A DNA stretch of 8,019 nucleotides from Christensenellaceae bacterium. GTDB lineage: Bacteria > Bacillota > Clostridia > Christensenellales > CAAEEZ01. This document shows positions 1 to 7,268 of the stretch, in pieces (position 1 is the first letter of the stretch; the number at the start of each line of letters is the position of its first letter). The stretch is taken from assembly GCA_020024085.1 (NCBI GenBank), contig JAHHUG010000064.1:1-8019 (forward strand). The letters are read 5' to 3'. Position numbers and translations under genes: made by a program. Below the pieces are notes generated by a model. It was not told the DNA's origin, searched no databases, and was given only the letters and a program-made list of their open reading frames with translations.

Positions 1-57
1 GAACCCACGACCTCTAGCGTGACAGGCTAGCGTTCTAACCAACTGAACTACCGGACC
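1..57 (-). tRNA. tRNA-Asp (GTC), 3' end cut by window edge
   Basis: On the minus strand the 5' end is at 57, with acceptor strand GGTCCGG followed by the invariant T8 and A9. The D-stem GTTC/GAAC and the anticodon stem CTAGC/GCTAG both pair perfectly. The seven-base loop CTGTCAC places anticodon GTC at 23-21, which reads Asp codons. The T-arm begins (GTGGGTTC) and runs off the window, so the 3' acceptor strand is not visible. It is the last visible gene of a three-tRNA cluster, 24 nt after the upstream tRNA. Confidence 0.95.
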
Positions 58-81
58 ATAAATATTTAGTTTTTAATGTGT

Positions 82-158
82 TGGTGGGCCTTCACGGACT
101 CGAACCGCGGACCAATCGGTTATGAGCCGACCGCTCTGACCAACTGAGCTAAAGGCCC
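82..158 (-). tRNA. tRNA-Ile2 (CAT anticodon, probably lysidine-modified)
   Basis: This is a complete 77-nt tRNA with CCA encoded at 84-82. The acceptor stem is GGGCCTT/AAGGCCC, the anticodon stem is GTCGG/CCGAT and the T-stem is CGCGG/CCGTG. The loop CTCATAA gives anticodon CAT at 124-122. A CAT anticodon can mean elongator Met, initiator Met or Ile2. The initiator is unlikely because the first acceptor pair is a good G-C. The acceptor carries C4-G69 and C5-G68, the pairs TilS uses in E. coli to pick tRNA-Ile2 over tRNA-Met, and A37/A38 are present. I therefore favour Ile2, which reads AUA after C34 is changed to lysidine. Elongator Met is the alternative. Confidence 0.8.
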
Positions 159-165
159 AAATTAT

Positions 166-242
166 TGGTCGGGGTGAAGAGACTCGAACTCCCGGCCCCA
201 TGGTCCCAAACCACGTGCGCTACCAAACTGCGCTACACCCCG
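166..242 (-). tRNA. tRNA-Pro (TGG)
   Basis: This is a complete 77-nt tRNA with an encoded CCA at 168-166. The acceptor stem CGGGGTG/CACCCCG is a perfect seven pairs, the D-stem is GCGC/GCGC, and the anticodon stem CGTGG/CCATG has one G-T wobble. The loop TTTGGGA gives anticodon TGG at 208-206. The T-stem GGGAG/CTCTT is wobble-rich but complete. It is the first gene of the cluster, about 19 nt after the predicted transcription start and 7 nt before the next tRNA. Confidence 0.97.
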
Positions 243-267
243 AACAGCACTTGCATGCGACTTATAT

Positions 268-296
268 ATACTACAATATAAAAGTAAAAATGTCAA
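268..296 (-). promoter_or_regulatory. Sigma-A promoter of the tRNA cluster
   Basis: On the minus strand a perfect -35 TTGACA (296-291) is followed by 17 nt and a -10 TAGTAT (273-268). Transcription should start near 261, giving a leader of about 19 nt before tRNA-Pro at 242. The -10 matches consensus at four of six positions, and the surrounding A/T-rich stretch offers slightly shifted alternatives. It lies downstream of the terminator at 355-384, so the tRNAs appear to be transcribed independently of the cysteine-rich gene. Confidence 0.85.
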
Positions 297-354
297 CAAA
301 AAATCATACTTTTTATAAACTTTTTTTATTTTTTTTTATTTTTCTTTATTTACT

Positions 355-384
355 AAAAAAAACCACCTTTTCGATGGTTTTTTT
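355..384 (-). terminator. Intrinsic terminator of the cysteine-rich gene
   Basis: An inverted repeat AAAAAAACCA / TGGTTTTTTT (ten pairs) encloses a nine-base loop at 366-374, within which one further C-G pair could form. Read on the minus strand it ends in eight T, 46 nt after the stop codon of the gene at 431-1069. Because the stem starts with A and ends with T, it could work in both directions, but no plus-strand gene precedes it. Only three pairs are G-C, so termination may be partial. The T-rich stretch at 321-350 to its left is low-complexity and shows no other structure. Confidence 0.75.
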
Positions 385-430
385 ATAAGATATTATGCTA
401 AATATATACTAAATACTATATATTAACTAT

Positions 431-1069
431 TTATTCTCTATCTTTTGGGAATAATGGCATATCGAATACTCCACTGCAAATATCTTCTTGATATTCCTGA
501 CAAGGTGGTATGTAGCAATATCCATAAGTTGGTATTAAAATATCAACTGGTGCAATTACTTTTATTATAATTGTAATACAAGCACTTAACTTAATTTTTT
601 CATCATTAATTATTTCGCCACTTGTTACAATACTACTAATTGTTGCACAAATACTTGTATCTATTACTGCACCTTTTGGAATAAACATTACTATATCAAT
701 AGGAATATTTAGTTTTGCTATTGCAGTAACTTTATTACCACATTTATCCTTCATTTCAACATCAAAGCAAATAATAATATTACCTTTTACTCTTGAACAA
801 CCACAACCATCGTTGATAGGTATTACTTGAATGTTTCTTAGTTTACTATTATTGTTGCTTGATGCAGATACAAATGTATATGGTTTTGGGGCTGTACAAG
901 GCTCAATATTAATTAGTTCCAAAACTTTATCTTCAATTGGAACTTGCTTCAAGCAAGCATCGAATACTTTGTTTACTTCAATGCAAATTTTGTCTTTTAA
1001 GTTATTTATCGGATTACCACATATAGGACCTGGAGTTTGTTCAGGTTTTTGATTTTTACAAAACGACAT
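431..1069 (-). CDS. Cysteine-rich hypothetical protein, possible spore coat/exosporium component
   Basis: This is a 212-residue protein of unknown function. It has 14 cysteines (residues 4, 17, 29, 39, 58, 89, 91, 101, 110, 141, 164, 185, 190, 198). The N-terminal third carries CGNPINN and a short helical stretch with C29 and C39. The rest alternates hydrophobic strand-like segments (about 96-103, 113-129, 162-179) and ends in a motif with YGYC, PPCQEY and C198. There is no signal peptide or transmembrane helix, so it is probably cytosolic or assembled from the cytosol. I recall similar uncharacterised proteins in Clostridia, and the strand pattern vaguely resembles the SPOCS (DUF3794) fold of SipL/CotA, but I cannot confirm homology. 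The ATG at 1069 has an AGGAGG site 7 nt upstream. The gene is monocistronic, with its own promoter resembling sigma-K/sigma-E and its own terminator. A coat role is inferred from composition and promoter only; the gene itself is secure. Confidence 0.85.
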   Translation of the reverse strand: MSFCKNQKPEQTPGPICGNPINNLKDKICIEVNKVFDACLKQVPIEDKVLELINIEPCTAPKPYTFVSASSNNNSKLRNIQVIPINDGCGCSRVKGNIIICFDVEMKDKCGNKVTAIAKLNIPIDIVMFIPKGAVIDTSICATISSIVTSGEIINDEKIKLSACITIIIKVIAPVDILIPTYGYCYIPPCQEYQEDICSGVFDMPLFPKDRE

Positions 1070-1095
1070 AGTTTACCCTCCTTTTAGTTATATAG

Positions 1096-1123
1096 TATAT
1101 TATGCTATTACTACATAAAAGGT
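1096..1123 (-). promoter_or_regulatory. Sigma-K/sigma-E-like mother-cell promoter
   Basis: On the minus strand CATAATATA (1104-1096) matches the sigma-K -10 consensus CATAnnnTA. The dinucleotide AC at 1123-1122 sits 17 nt upstream, as expected for the sigma-K -35. The start point would be near 1089, giving a short leader that includes the AGGAGG at 1082-1077. No TTGACA-like -35 fits the overlapping TATACT (1100-1095), so a sigma-A promoter is less convincing. The motif is short and the region A/T-rich, so chance resemblance is possible. Confidence 0.5.
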
Positions 1124-1124
1124 T

Positions 1125-1153
1125 AAAAAAATAGGCAACCGAAGTTACCTATT
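1125..1153 (-). terminator. Intrinsic terminator of the tig-clpP-clpX-lon-ysxC operon
   Basis: On the minus strand AATAGGTAAC / GTTGCCTATT forms a ten-pair stem with one T-G wobble, closed by a C(TTCG)G tetraloop, an exceptionally stable loop in RNA. It is followed by a run of T at 1130-1125. It begins 5 nt after the ysxC stop codon at 1159-1161. It separates the operon from the cysteine-rich gene, whose candidate -35 lies immediately beyond it. Confidence 0.93.
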
Positions 1154-1158
1154 AATTA

Positions 1159-1764
1159 TTAATTTAATTCAATTTTTTCTGGATACAAAACTTGCTCTAT
1201 TCTTGCAAGTATTTCTTCTTTGCCGGTATGGTTTTCAGATGAAGACATAATAACATTTTCAATACCAATCCTAAAAGTTTCTGCAATAAGTTTTCTACTC
1301 TTTGCAATTTGAGACCTTGATAACTTATCAGTTTTTGTTGCAATAATAGTAAATGGTATATGGTAGTAATAAAAATAACTTACAAGTTGAATATCATCTT
1401 GGCTTGGTTCGTGACGACTATCTACAAGTACGAATACATTTTTTAATTTATTACTATTTTGAAAGTATCCTTCAATCATTTCGCCCCACTTTTCAATTTC
1501 ACTTTTTGGAGCTTTTGCAAAACCATATCCTGGCAAATCTACAATATTAAACTCGCCGTTGTTTATTTCAAAGTAGTTAAGTAATCTTGTTCTACCTGGA
1601 GATGAAGAAGTCTTTGCCATTTTCTTATTATTTACAAGAAAATTGATTAATGTAGACTTACCTACATTAGATTTACCAGCAATCGCGATTTCGGGAGCAT
1701 CATATTCTGGAAGTTTACCCGAATTAGCAACAGATATTAAAAATTTAGATTGTTTTATTTGCAT
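1159..1764 (-). CDS. ysxC: Ribosome biogenesis GTPase YsxC/EngB (YihA)
   Basis: This is a TRAFAC-class GTPase of 201 residues, near the usual 195-210. In B. subtilis YsxC is essential and helps late assembly of the 50S subunit. All GTP-binding motifs are present: G1 GKSNVGKS (30-37), G2 threonine 59 in SPGRTR, G3 DLPGYG (76-81), G4 TKTD (143-146) and G5 SSS (174-176). The DLPGYGFAKAP stretch is characteristic of the family. The ATG at 1764 lies inside the end of lon, with which it overlaps by 10 nt. A GAGG site within lon (1775-1772) is 7 nt upstream of the ATG. This suggests translation coupled to lon. It is the last gene of the operon. Lon-YsxC adjacency is conserved in Firmicutes, which supports the assignment. 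Confidence 0.98.
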   Translation of the reverse strand: MQIKQSKFLISVANSGKLPEYDAPEIAIAGKSNVGKSTLINFLVNNKKMAKTSSSPGRTRLLNYFEINNGEFNIVDLPGYGFAKAPKSEIEKWGEMIEGYFQNSNKLKNVFVLVDSRHEPSQDDIQLVSYFYYYHIPFTIIATKTDKLSRSQIAKSRKLIAETFRIGIENVIMSSSENHTGKEEILARIEQVLYPEKIELN

Positions 1765-4073
1765 AACTTATCCTCAAAAGCAAGGTCAAAAACTTGCTCT
1801 AATCTATCAACAAGATGGAAAGTAACTGATTTTTTTATTAGTTCAGGTAAATCTTTGATATCTCTTTCATTTTCTTTTGGTATTATAATATCGTAAATCT
1901 TGTTTCTATGTGCAGCAAGCGATTTCTCTTTTAATCCACCAATAGCAATTACTTTGCCGGTTAAAGTAATTTCTCCAGTCATTGCAATATCTCCTCTTAC
2001 TTTTTTTCCTGTAAGTGCAGATAAAACAGCTGTTGCAATAGTAACGCCAGCCGATGGACCATCTTTAGGAACAGCACCTTCTGGTACATGTATATGTATA
2101 TCTTTATTACTAAAATCTTCTATATTATATAGTTTAGCATTTTTCTTAATGTAGCTGATTGCAATTTTAGCACTTTCTTGCATTACTTCGCCAAGTTTTC
2201 CGGTAAGAATAATATCGCCTTTACCATCAAAAATGGTTGTCTCAATAGTAAGTACTTCGCCACCAATACTTGTCCAAGCTAAACCTGTTACCTCACCTAT
2301 ACTAGATTTATGAGAAAGTTCACTTCGTCTATTAGTTGCAGTACCAAGGTATTTTTCAACATTTTGAGAAGTAATTGCAATTTTCTTTGTTTCAATGCCT
2401 TTATCTTGCTTTTCTACATAGTTTTTAGCAACCTTTCTAAGTAGTTTAGAGATTTGTTTTTCAAGTCCTCTAACGCCACTTTCTGCAGTATAATCTTCAA
2501 TAATTTTAGTTATCGCACCATTAGAAATAGTTACATTTACATTTTCCAAACCGTTAGCCTTAATTTGCTTTGGAATAAGGTGTCTAATTGCAATTTGTTC
2601 CTTTTCCTCAGGTGTATATCCAGACATTTCAATTACTTCCATACGGTCTAGTAATGGAGCTGGAATAGTTTGTAATGAATTTGCTGTTGTAATAAATAAT
2701 ACATTAGACAAATCGTAAGGAATTTCAAGATAGTTATCTCTAAAAGAGAAATTTTGTTCAGGGTCTAAAACCTCTAATAATGCACTAGATGGGTCGCCCT
2801 TGTAGTCGCTAGCAAGTTTGTCAATCTCATCAAGTAAAAATACTGGATTAGATGTGCCACAAAGGCTGATACTAGAAATTATTCTACCTGCCATAGCACC
2901 AACATAAGTTTTTCTATGTCCTCTAATCTCTGCTTCATCACGAACTCCACCAAGGCTCATACGAATATATTTTCTATTCATAGCTTTAGCGATTGATTGA
3001 ACAATACTTGTTTTACCAACTCCAGGAGGACCAACAAAACACATAATAGGTTCTTTTCTATCGTTTGATAATCTTCTAACAGCAAGGAACTCAAGTATTC
3101 TATCTTTTATTTTTTCTAGTCCATAATGGTCGTTATCCAAAATCTTTTCTGCCTCAACAAGATTGATAGTATCCTCGCTCTCCTTATTCCATGGTAATTC
3201 GGTAATGAATTCTAAATAAGTGCGTAATATAGAATACTCTGGGCTAATTGCAGGCATTTTTTTACTTCTATTTAAGTCTTTAAGTAGTTTATCCTTATAG
3301 CTATTTTCTATTGGTAAAGCCTTAATTTTTTCTTCAAGAGCATCAACATCGTCGTTTTCACCTAGTTCATCACTAATTGCTTTTAGTTGTTCTCGTAGGT
3401 AAAATTCTTTTTGATTTTCATCAATACCCTTTTGTACTTTTTGAGAAATGATTTTATCAATTTTTGCAATTTCTGCTTCGTTAGCAAGTACTTCAACTAA
3501 TATATCAAGTTGCTTAACAGTTTCCTTTGCGTTAAGGATTTCTTGTTGGTGCTTGCCACCAAAAACATTTGCAGTTTTATCTATAAATAGTCTATTATCT
3601 TCTTCGTTAATTAGATTAACAAGTAAATCATTATTTGCAATTTGATTTACAGAGTTAATTTCTTTTATGTACTCAATAGCTTTTCTCTTTAAAGTTTCAA
3701 TAACAAGTCCCTCTTCATCAACTTGTTCATAGTTCTCATATTCTGCCATTAAATATGGCTCGTATTGAGTAAAATTAGTAATTCTAATTCTTCTAACACC
3801 ATCAATAAGTACCCTCATTTCGACAGGGCTTGTTGGAATGGCATGCTTAATTACGGCAAGAGTACCAATTTCCTCTAAATCTTCAATTTTTGGTACTTCG
3901 TCGTTGATATTTTTTTGGCTAATTAGAAGAATTTCGCCCTCATTTTTAAGAGCGAATTTCAAAGCTTCTATTGATTTTTCTCTACCAACATTAAAATGAA
4001 GGGAAGTATTAGGAAATACTGTAAGTCCCCTCATTGCAATGACTGGTAATGTCTTTTTTTCGTTTTCTACCAT
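1755..4073 (-). CDS. lon: ATP-dependent protease Lon (LonA type)
   Basis: Cytosolic hexameric AAA+ serine protease that degrades misfolded and regulatory proteins. Its 772 residues compare with about 774 for B. subtilis LonA and 784 for E. coli Lon. In order, it has the N-terminal substrate-binding domain (about 10-200), a helical linker, and the AAA+ module with Walker A GPPGVGKT (348-355). Walker B follows with D415/E416, then sensor-1 N465 and sensor-2 R535 in SGVRGLEK. The C-terminal protease domain has catalytic S674 in DGPSAG and K717 in GGLKEK, so the Ser-Lys dyad is intact. Both the N-domain and the absence of a membrane segment exclude LonB. It follows clpX with only 6 nt between. 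The nearest GAGG (4094-4091) is 17 nt from the ATG, too far for normal pairing, so translation may depend on ribosomes finishing clpX. The start is nevertheless supported because family homology begins at LPVIAMRGLTVFPN, residues 9-22. Confidence 0.98.
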   Translation of the reverse strand: MVENEKKTLPVIAMRGLTVFPNTSLHFNVGREKSIEALKFALKNEGEILLISQKNINDEVPKIEDLEEIGTLAVIKHAIPTSPVEMRVLIDGVRRIRITNFTQYEPYLMAEYENYEQVDEEGLVIETLKRKAIEYIKEINSVNQIANNDLLVNLINEEDNRLFIDKTANVFGGKHQQEILNAKETVKQLDILVEVLANEAEIAKIDKIISQKVQKGIDENQKEFYLREQLKAISDELGENDDVDALEEKIKALPIENSYKDKLLKDLNRSKKMPAISPEYSILRTYLEFITELPWNKESEDTINLVEAEKILDNDHYGLEKIKDRILEFLAVRRLSNDRKEPIMCFVGPPGVGKTSIVQSIAKAMNRKYIRMSLGGVRDEAEIRGHRKTYVGAMAGRIISSISLCGTSNPVFLLDEIDKLASDYKGDPSSALLEVLDPEQNFSFRDNYLEIPYDLSNVLFITTANSLQTIPAPLLDRMEVIEMSGYTPEEKEQIAIRHLIPKQIKANGLENVNVTISNGAITKIIEDYTAESGVRGLEKQISKLLRKVAKNYVEKQDKGIETKKIAITSQNVEKYLGTATNRRSELSHKSSIGEVTGLAWTSIGGEVLTIETTIFDGKGDIILTGKLGEVMQESAKIAISYIKKNAKLYNIEDFSNKDIHIHVPEGAVPKDGPSAGVTIATAVLSALTGKKVRGDIAMTGEITLTGKVIAIGGLKEKSLAAHRNKIYDIIIPKENERDIKDLPELIKKSVTFHLVDRLEQVFDLAFEDKLCK

Positions 4074-4079
4074 AAATAT

Positions 4080-5327
4080 TTATGCAGTTTCCTCAGTTTT
4101 TTTTCTAATAAGTTGTGGTTTTGCCTTTTTTTCAATACTATTAGCAGTAATTACAACTTTTTCAATAGTTTCATCACTTGGAACTTCATACATTACACTA
4201 AGCATTGTATCCTCTAGTATTGTACGAAGACCTCTTGCACCTGTTTTTAATTCAATCGCTTTTTCGGCAACTTTTTTTAATGCTTCAGGTTCAATTTCAA
4301 TATCAACATTATCATATTTAAATAATTTTTGATATTGTTTAATAAGTGAATTTTTTGGTTTAACAAGTATTTGCACTAATGCATCTACATCAAGGTCGTT
4401 AATACCAACTACAATAGGTAATCTACCTATAAATTCTGGAATCAAACCGAACTTAATTAAATCATTAGGTTGAATACCCTCAATAAGTTCAGAATAACTT
4501 TCATTATCCTTTTTAATACTTGCACCAAAGCCTAAACTAGAGTTATCGTGTCTTTGTTTGATAATTTTATCTAATCCAACGAATGCACCACCACAAATAA
4601 ACAAGATATTAGTAGTATCAATTTGGTACATTTCTTGTTGAGGGTGTTTTCTACCACCTTGAGGTGGAACACTAGCAATGGTACTTTCAAGTATTTTTAA
4701 CAATGCTTGTTGTACACCTTCGCCAGATACATCACGGGTAATAGATACATTTTCGCTTTTTCTTGCGATTTTATCAATTTCGTCGATATAAACAATACCG
4801 ATTTCAGCTTTTTTGATATCTCCATCAGCAGCATTAATAAGTTTAAGTAGAATATTTTCTACATCTTCACCTACATAACCTGCTTCAGTTAGAGTGGTTG
4901 CATCTGCTACTGCAAATGGAACATTAAGAATATCAGCAAGAGTCTTAGCAAGCAAAGTTTTACCACAACCTGTTGGACCTAAAAGTAATACATTACTCTT
5001 TTCTAGTTTTACACCATCGTCAACATCTTTGATATTGTTTATTCTTTTGTAATGGTTATAAACTGCAACAGACAAAACTTTTTTAGCCTCATCTTGACCA
5101 ATGATATATTGGTCAAGTTTAGCTTTAATTTCTTGTGGTTTTAATAATTTAAATTCTTTTAATTCTGTTGTAGAAACTTTTTCTTCTTGGTCTAATATAG
5201 CATTACATTCAGCGATACATTCATTACAAATAGTAACACCATTTGGTCCTGCAATGATTTTTTCAACTTCGCTTTCAGATTTGCCACAAAAAGAACAAGT
5301 CATTTCCTTATCAAAATCAAATTCCAT
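4080..5327 (-). CDS. clpX: ATP-dependent Clp protease ATP-binding subunit ClpX
   Basis: AAA+ unfoldase that recognises tagged proteins and threads them into ClpP. With the ATG at 5327 it has 415 residues, close to the 420 of B. subtilis and 424 of E. coli. The N-terminal zinc-binding domain has C11, C14, C34 and C37. The AAA+ core has Walker A GPTGCGKT (117-124), Walker B D182/E183, the substrate-gripping pore loop GYVG (150-153) and the RKH loop (226-228). A putative arginine finger is R302 in GRLP, and the sensor-2 motif is GARGLR (364-369). The ClpP-docking tripeptide is LGF (265-267), a conservative form of the usual IGF. An in-frame GTG at 5333 would add two residues, but it lies inside the Shine-Dalgarno sequence, so I prefer ATG 5327. 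The gene starts 12 nt after clpP, its partner, and is followed by lon after 6 nt. Confidence 0.97.
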   Translation of the reverse strand: MEFDFDKEMTCSFCGKSESEVEKIIAGPNGVTICNECIAECNAILDQEEKVSTTELKEFKLLKPQEIKAKLDQYIIGQDEAKKVLSVAVYNHYKRINNIKDVDDGVKLEKSNVLLLGPTGCGKTLLAKTLADILNVPFAVADATTLTEAGYVGEDVENILLKLINAADGDIKKAEIGIVYIDEIDKIARKSENVSITRDVSGEGVQQALLKILESTIASVPPQGGRKHPQQEMYQIDTTNILFICGGAFVGLDKIIKQRHDNSSLGFGASIKKDNESYSELIEGIQPNDLIKFGLIPEFIGRLPIVVGINDLDVDALVQILVKPKNSLIKQYQKLFKYDNVDIEIEPEALKKVAEKAIELKTGARGLRTILEDTMLSVMYEVPSDETIEKVVITANSIEKKAKPQLIRKKTEETA

Positions 5328-5330
5328 TTT

Positions 5331-5336
5331 CACCTC
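5331..5336 (-). promoter_or_regulatory. Ribosome binding site that decides the clpX start
   Basis: On the minus strand GAGGTG (5336-5331) is followed by AAA and then the ATG at 5327. The last three bases of the motif are an in-frame GTG that could be mistaken for the start codon. No other purine-rich site lies a suitable distance upstream of that GTG, because the clpP stop codon is at 5342-5340. GAGG to ATG is 5 nt, which is workable. Confidence 0.8.
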
Positions 5337-5339
5337 AAA

Positions 5340-5924
5340 CTATTTTCTTGAATAAAAAATCTCGTCAATTAAGCCGTAATCTTTAGCTTGTTCAGCAGTC
5401 ATAAAGTTATCTCTATCGGTATCCTTTTCGACATCTTTAATAGATTGACCGGTGTTTTCAGACAAAATTTTTGTAAGTTTTCTCTTGCATCTTAAAATAT
5501 TTTCTGCATGAATCAACACATCACTAGCTTGACCTTGAGCACCACCTAAAGGTTGATGAATCATAATTTCTGCATTAGGTAAAGCAAATCTTTTACCCTT
5601 TGTACCACTACTTAAAAGGAATGCACCCATTGATGCAGCAAGGCCTATACAAATAGTTGAAACATCGCATTTAATATAATTCATGGTGTCATAAATAGCC
5701 ATTCCGGCAGTAACGCTACCACCGGGGCTATTAATATACAATGCTATATCTTTTGTAGGATCTTTACCTTCTAGAAAAATTAATTGTGCAACGATACTAT
5801 CGGCTACTGCATCATTAATCTCTCCTGTTAAAAAGATAATTCTGTCTTCAAGTAGTCTTGAGTAAATATCGTATGCTCTTTCTGTTCTGCCATCTTGTTC
5901 AATGACAGTAGGTATATAGTTCAT
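5340..5924 (-). CDS. clpP: ATP-dependent Clp protease proteolytic subunit ClpP
   Basis: Serine peptidase that forms the double-ring 14-mer chamber served by ClpX and other Clp ATPases. It has 194 residues, as in typical Firmicutes ClpP. The catalytic triad is intact: S98 in GLAASMGA, H123 in MIHQPLGG and D172 in the DTDRDNFM stretch. The oxyanion-hole loop SPGGSV (66-71) is present. The N-terminal [10 protein letters not shown] matches the family, in which a few residues are normally removed by self-processing and the rest line the axial pore. The ATG at 5924 has AGGAGG (5935-5930) 5 nt upstream, and that site begins just after the tig stop codon at 5939-5937. In B. subtilis clpP lies apart from clpX, but in Clostridia it commonly sits between tig and clpX as here, so ClpX and ClpP are made from one message. 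No CtsR or CIRCE operator is visible at the operon promoter. Confidence 0.98.
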   Translation of the reverse strand: MNYIPTVIEQDGRTERAYDIYSRLLEDRIIFLTGEINDAVADSIVAQLIFLEGKDPTKDIALYINSPGGSVTAGMAIYDTMNYIKCDVSTICIGLAASMGAFLLSSGTKGKRFALPNAEIMIHQPLGGAQGQASDVLIHAENILRCKRKLTKILSENTGQSIKDVEKDTDRDNFMTAEQAKDYGLIDEIFYSRK

Positions 5925-5936
5925 AGTAACCTCCTA

Positions 5937-7229
5937 CTATTTAATTTTATTGTTGTCCTTAATGAATTTTAATACTTTTTCTGTCTTAAGGTCGCTTTCG
6001 ATGTAGAATAATTCTTTAGCATCAATAGAGCTTCTAAACTCCTCAACAGATTTTTGTTGCATTTCTGCATACTTCTTAACTTGTTCTTCGATTTCTTCAT
6101 CGGTAACAGCAATATTCTCTTTAGCAATGATAGCTTCAAGAGTTAATCTTACTCTAATTGTTTGCTCAGCAGCTGGCTTGTATTGCTCGATAAATTGCTC
6201 AACAGTCATATTTAAGTACTTTAAGTAATCTTCAAGTTTCATACCTTGGCTTTGTAGTCTATATTCAAATTCTTGAGCCATAGACTCTGCTTGATACTCA
6301 ATCATTTCTGCTGGGATATCAATTTTTGACTCGCTAACGATAGCTTGGATTAAGTTATCCTCGTTTTGTCTTATAGCATTAGCTTCTTTTTCAGCCTTTA
6401 ATTTAGCTTTGATATCTTTCTTATAATCAGCAAGTGTATCAAATTCGCTTACATCTTTAGCAAATTCATCATCAAGAGCTGGAACTTCCTTAACTTTGAT
6501 TTGGTTTAGAGTTACCTTAAAAATAGCATCTTTACCAGCAACTTCTTCTGCACCGTACTCTTTAGGGAATGTTACCTTGATATCCTTTGTCTCATTAGCT
6601 TTCATACCAACTACTTGCTCTTCAAAACCAGGGATAAACATACCACTACCTAGCTCAAGGTCAAAGTTATCGCCTTTGCCACCCTCAAACTCTACACCGT
6701 CGATTGAACCAACAAAGTTAATGTTAGCTGTCTCGCCTTTTTTGATTTTTCTATCTTCAGTAACTTCTACGATTCTGCTAGCCTTGTCAAGAGCTTTGTC
6801 AAGTTCAGCATTTACATCTTTAGCTGTTACTTTTGTGTCAACACCATCAATTTCGATACCGGTATATTTACCAAGTTCAACTTCAGGTTTTACTGCAACT
6901 TCGTATGTAACTGTTACTACACCATCATCAGTGATATCAGTAATATCAACATCAGGTCTTGCAACTACTTCTAAATCTTTTTCTTGTTGTAAGATTTCAG
7001 AATATGCTTGTGGTAAAAGAATATCTATTGCATCTTCAAAGAAAACACCCTTACCGTATTGTTTTTCAATAACTTTTCTAGGAGCTTTGCCCTTTCTAAA
7101 GCCTTCAATAGAGAACTTGTGTTTGTTCTTTTGATATACTTCTTCGATTGCTGCCTCAAATTTTTCTGCTTCAATAGTAGCAGTAAATTTTACTTTTTTG
7201 TTTTCTAATAGTTCTTTCTTGTAATCCAT
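5937..7229 (-). CDS. tig: Trigger factor (ribosome-associated chaperone and peptidyl-prolyl isomerase)
   Basis: Binds the 50S exit tunnel near protein L23 and shields nascent chains. With ATG 7229 it has 430 residues, against 432 in E. coli and 424 in B. subtilis. The N-terminal ribosome-binding domain carries the signature GFRKGKAP (43-50). An FKBP-type isomerase domain follows (about 160-245, with FIPGFEEQVVGMK). The C-terminal helical chaperone domain (about 250-430) is rich in Glu and Lys. The reading frame stays open up to an ATG at 7289, but the 20 extra residues (including CFVCYTF) do not resemble the family. That stretch also contains the promoter -10 and would begin upstream of the transcription start, so it is rejected. 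GGAGG at 7245-7241 is 11 nt from ATG 7229, slightly long but usable. It is the first gene of the operon, ending right before the clpP ribosome binding site. Confidence 0.98.
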   Translation of the reverse strand: MDYKKELLENKKVKFTATIEAEKFEAAIEEVYQKNKHKFSIEGFRKGKAPRKVIEKQYGKGVFFEDAIDILLPQAYSEILQQEKDLEVVARPDVDITDITDDGVVTVTYEVAVKPEVELGKYTGIEIDGVDTKVTAKDVNAELDKALDKASRIVEVTEDRKIKKGETANINFVGSIDGVEFEGGKGDNFDLELGSGMFIPGFEEQVVGMKANETKDIKVTFPKEYGAEEVAGKDAIFKVTLNQIKVKEVPALDDEFAKDVSEFDTLADYKKDIKAKLKAEKEANAIRQNEDNLIQAIVSESKIDIPAEMIEYQAESMAQEFEYRLQSQGMKLEDYLKYLNMTVEQFIEQYKPAAEQTIRVRLTLEAIIAKENIAVTDEEIEEQVKKYAEMQQKSVEEFRSSIDAKELFYIESDLKTEKVLKFIKDNNKIK

Positions 7230-7268
7230 TATAAATCTATCCTCCAAAATAGTGAATTGCACCTTAAA

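Noticed and set aside
265..267. CLP docking tripeptide LGF (clpX residues 265-267, at about 4527-4535) as a sign of altered ClpP partnership
   Set aside because: Leu for Ile is a conservative change, and clpP is directly upstream with an intact active site, so ordinary ClpXP pairing is expected.
300..360. T-rich low-complexity stretch considered as a repeat or origin-like element
   Set aside because: It is an irregular run of T and A with no repeated unit or DnaA-box-like motif; most likely simple A/T-rich spacer.
200..388. 62-codon open frame on the plus strand
   Set aside because: It starts inside the tRNA-Pro gene, runs through the tRNA promoter and a T-rich stretch, and ends in the terminator. 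No ribosome binding site or protein-like composition.
389..1107. Short direct repeat ATATTATGCTA-like on both sides of the cysteine-rich gene (about 391-400 and 1097-1107)
   Set aside because: Only about 10-11 bases of A/T-rich sequence are shared, with no target duplication or inverted termini, so chance is the simplest explanation.
6496..7134. 212-codon open frame on the plus strand, antisense to tig
   Set aside because: It is rich in Ser, Thr and Pro, as expected from reading a Glu/Lys-rich coding region backwards. It has no ribosome binding site, and the minus-strand frame is an unmistakable trigger factor.
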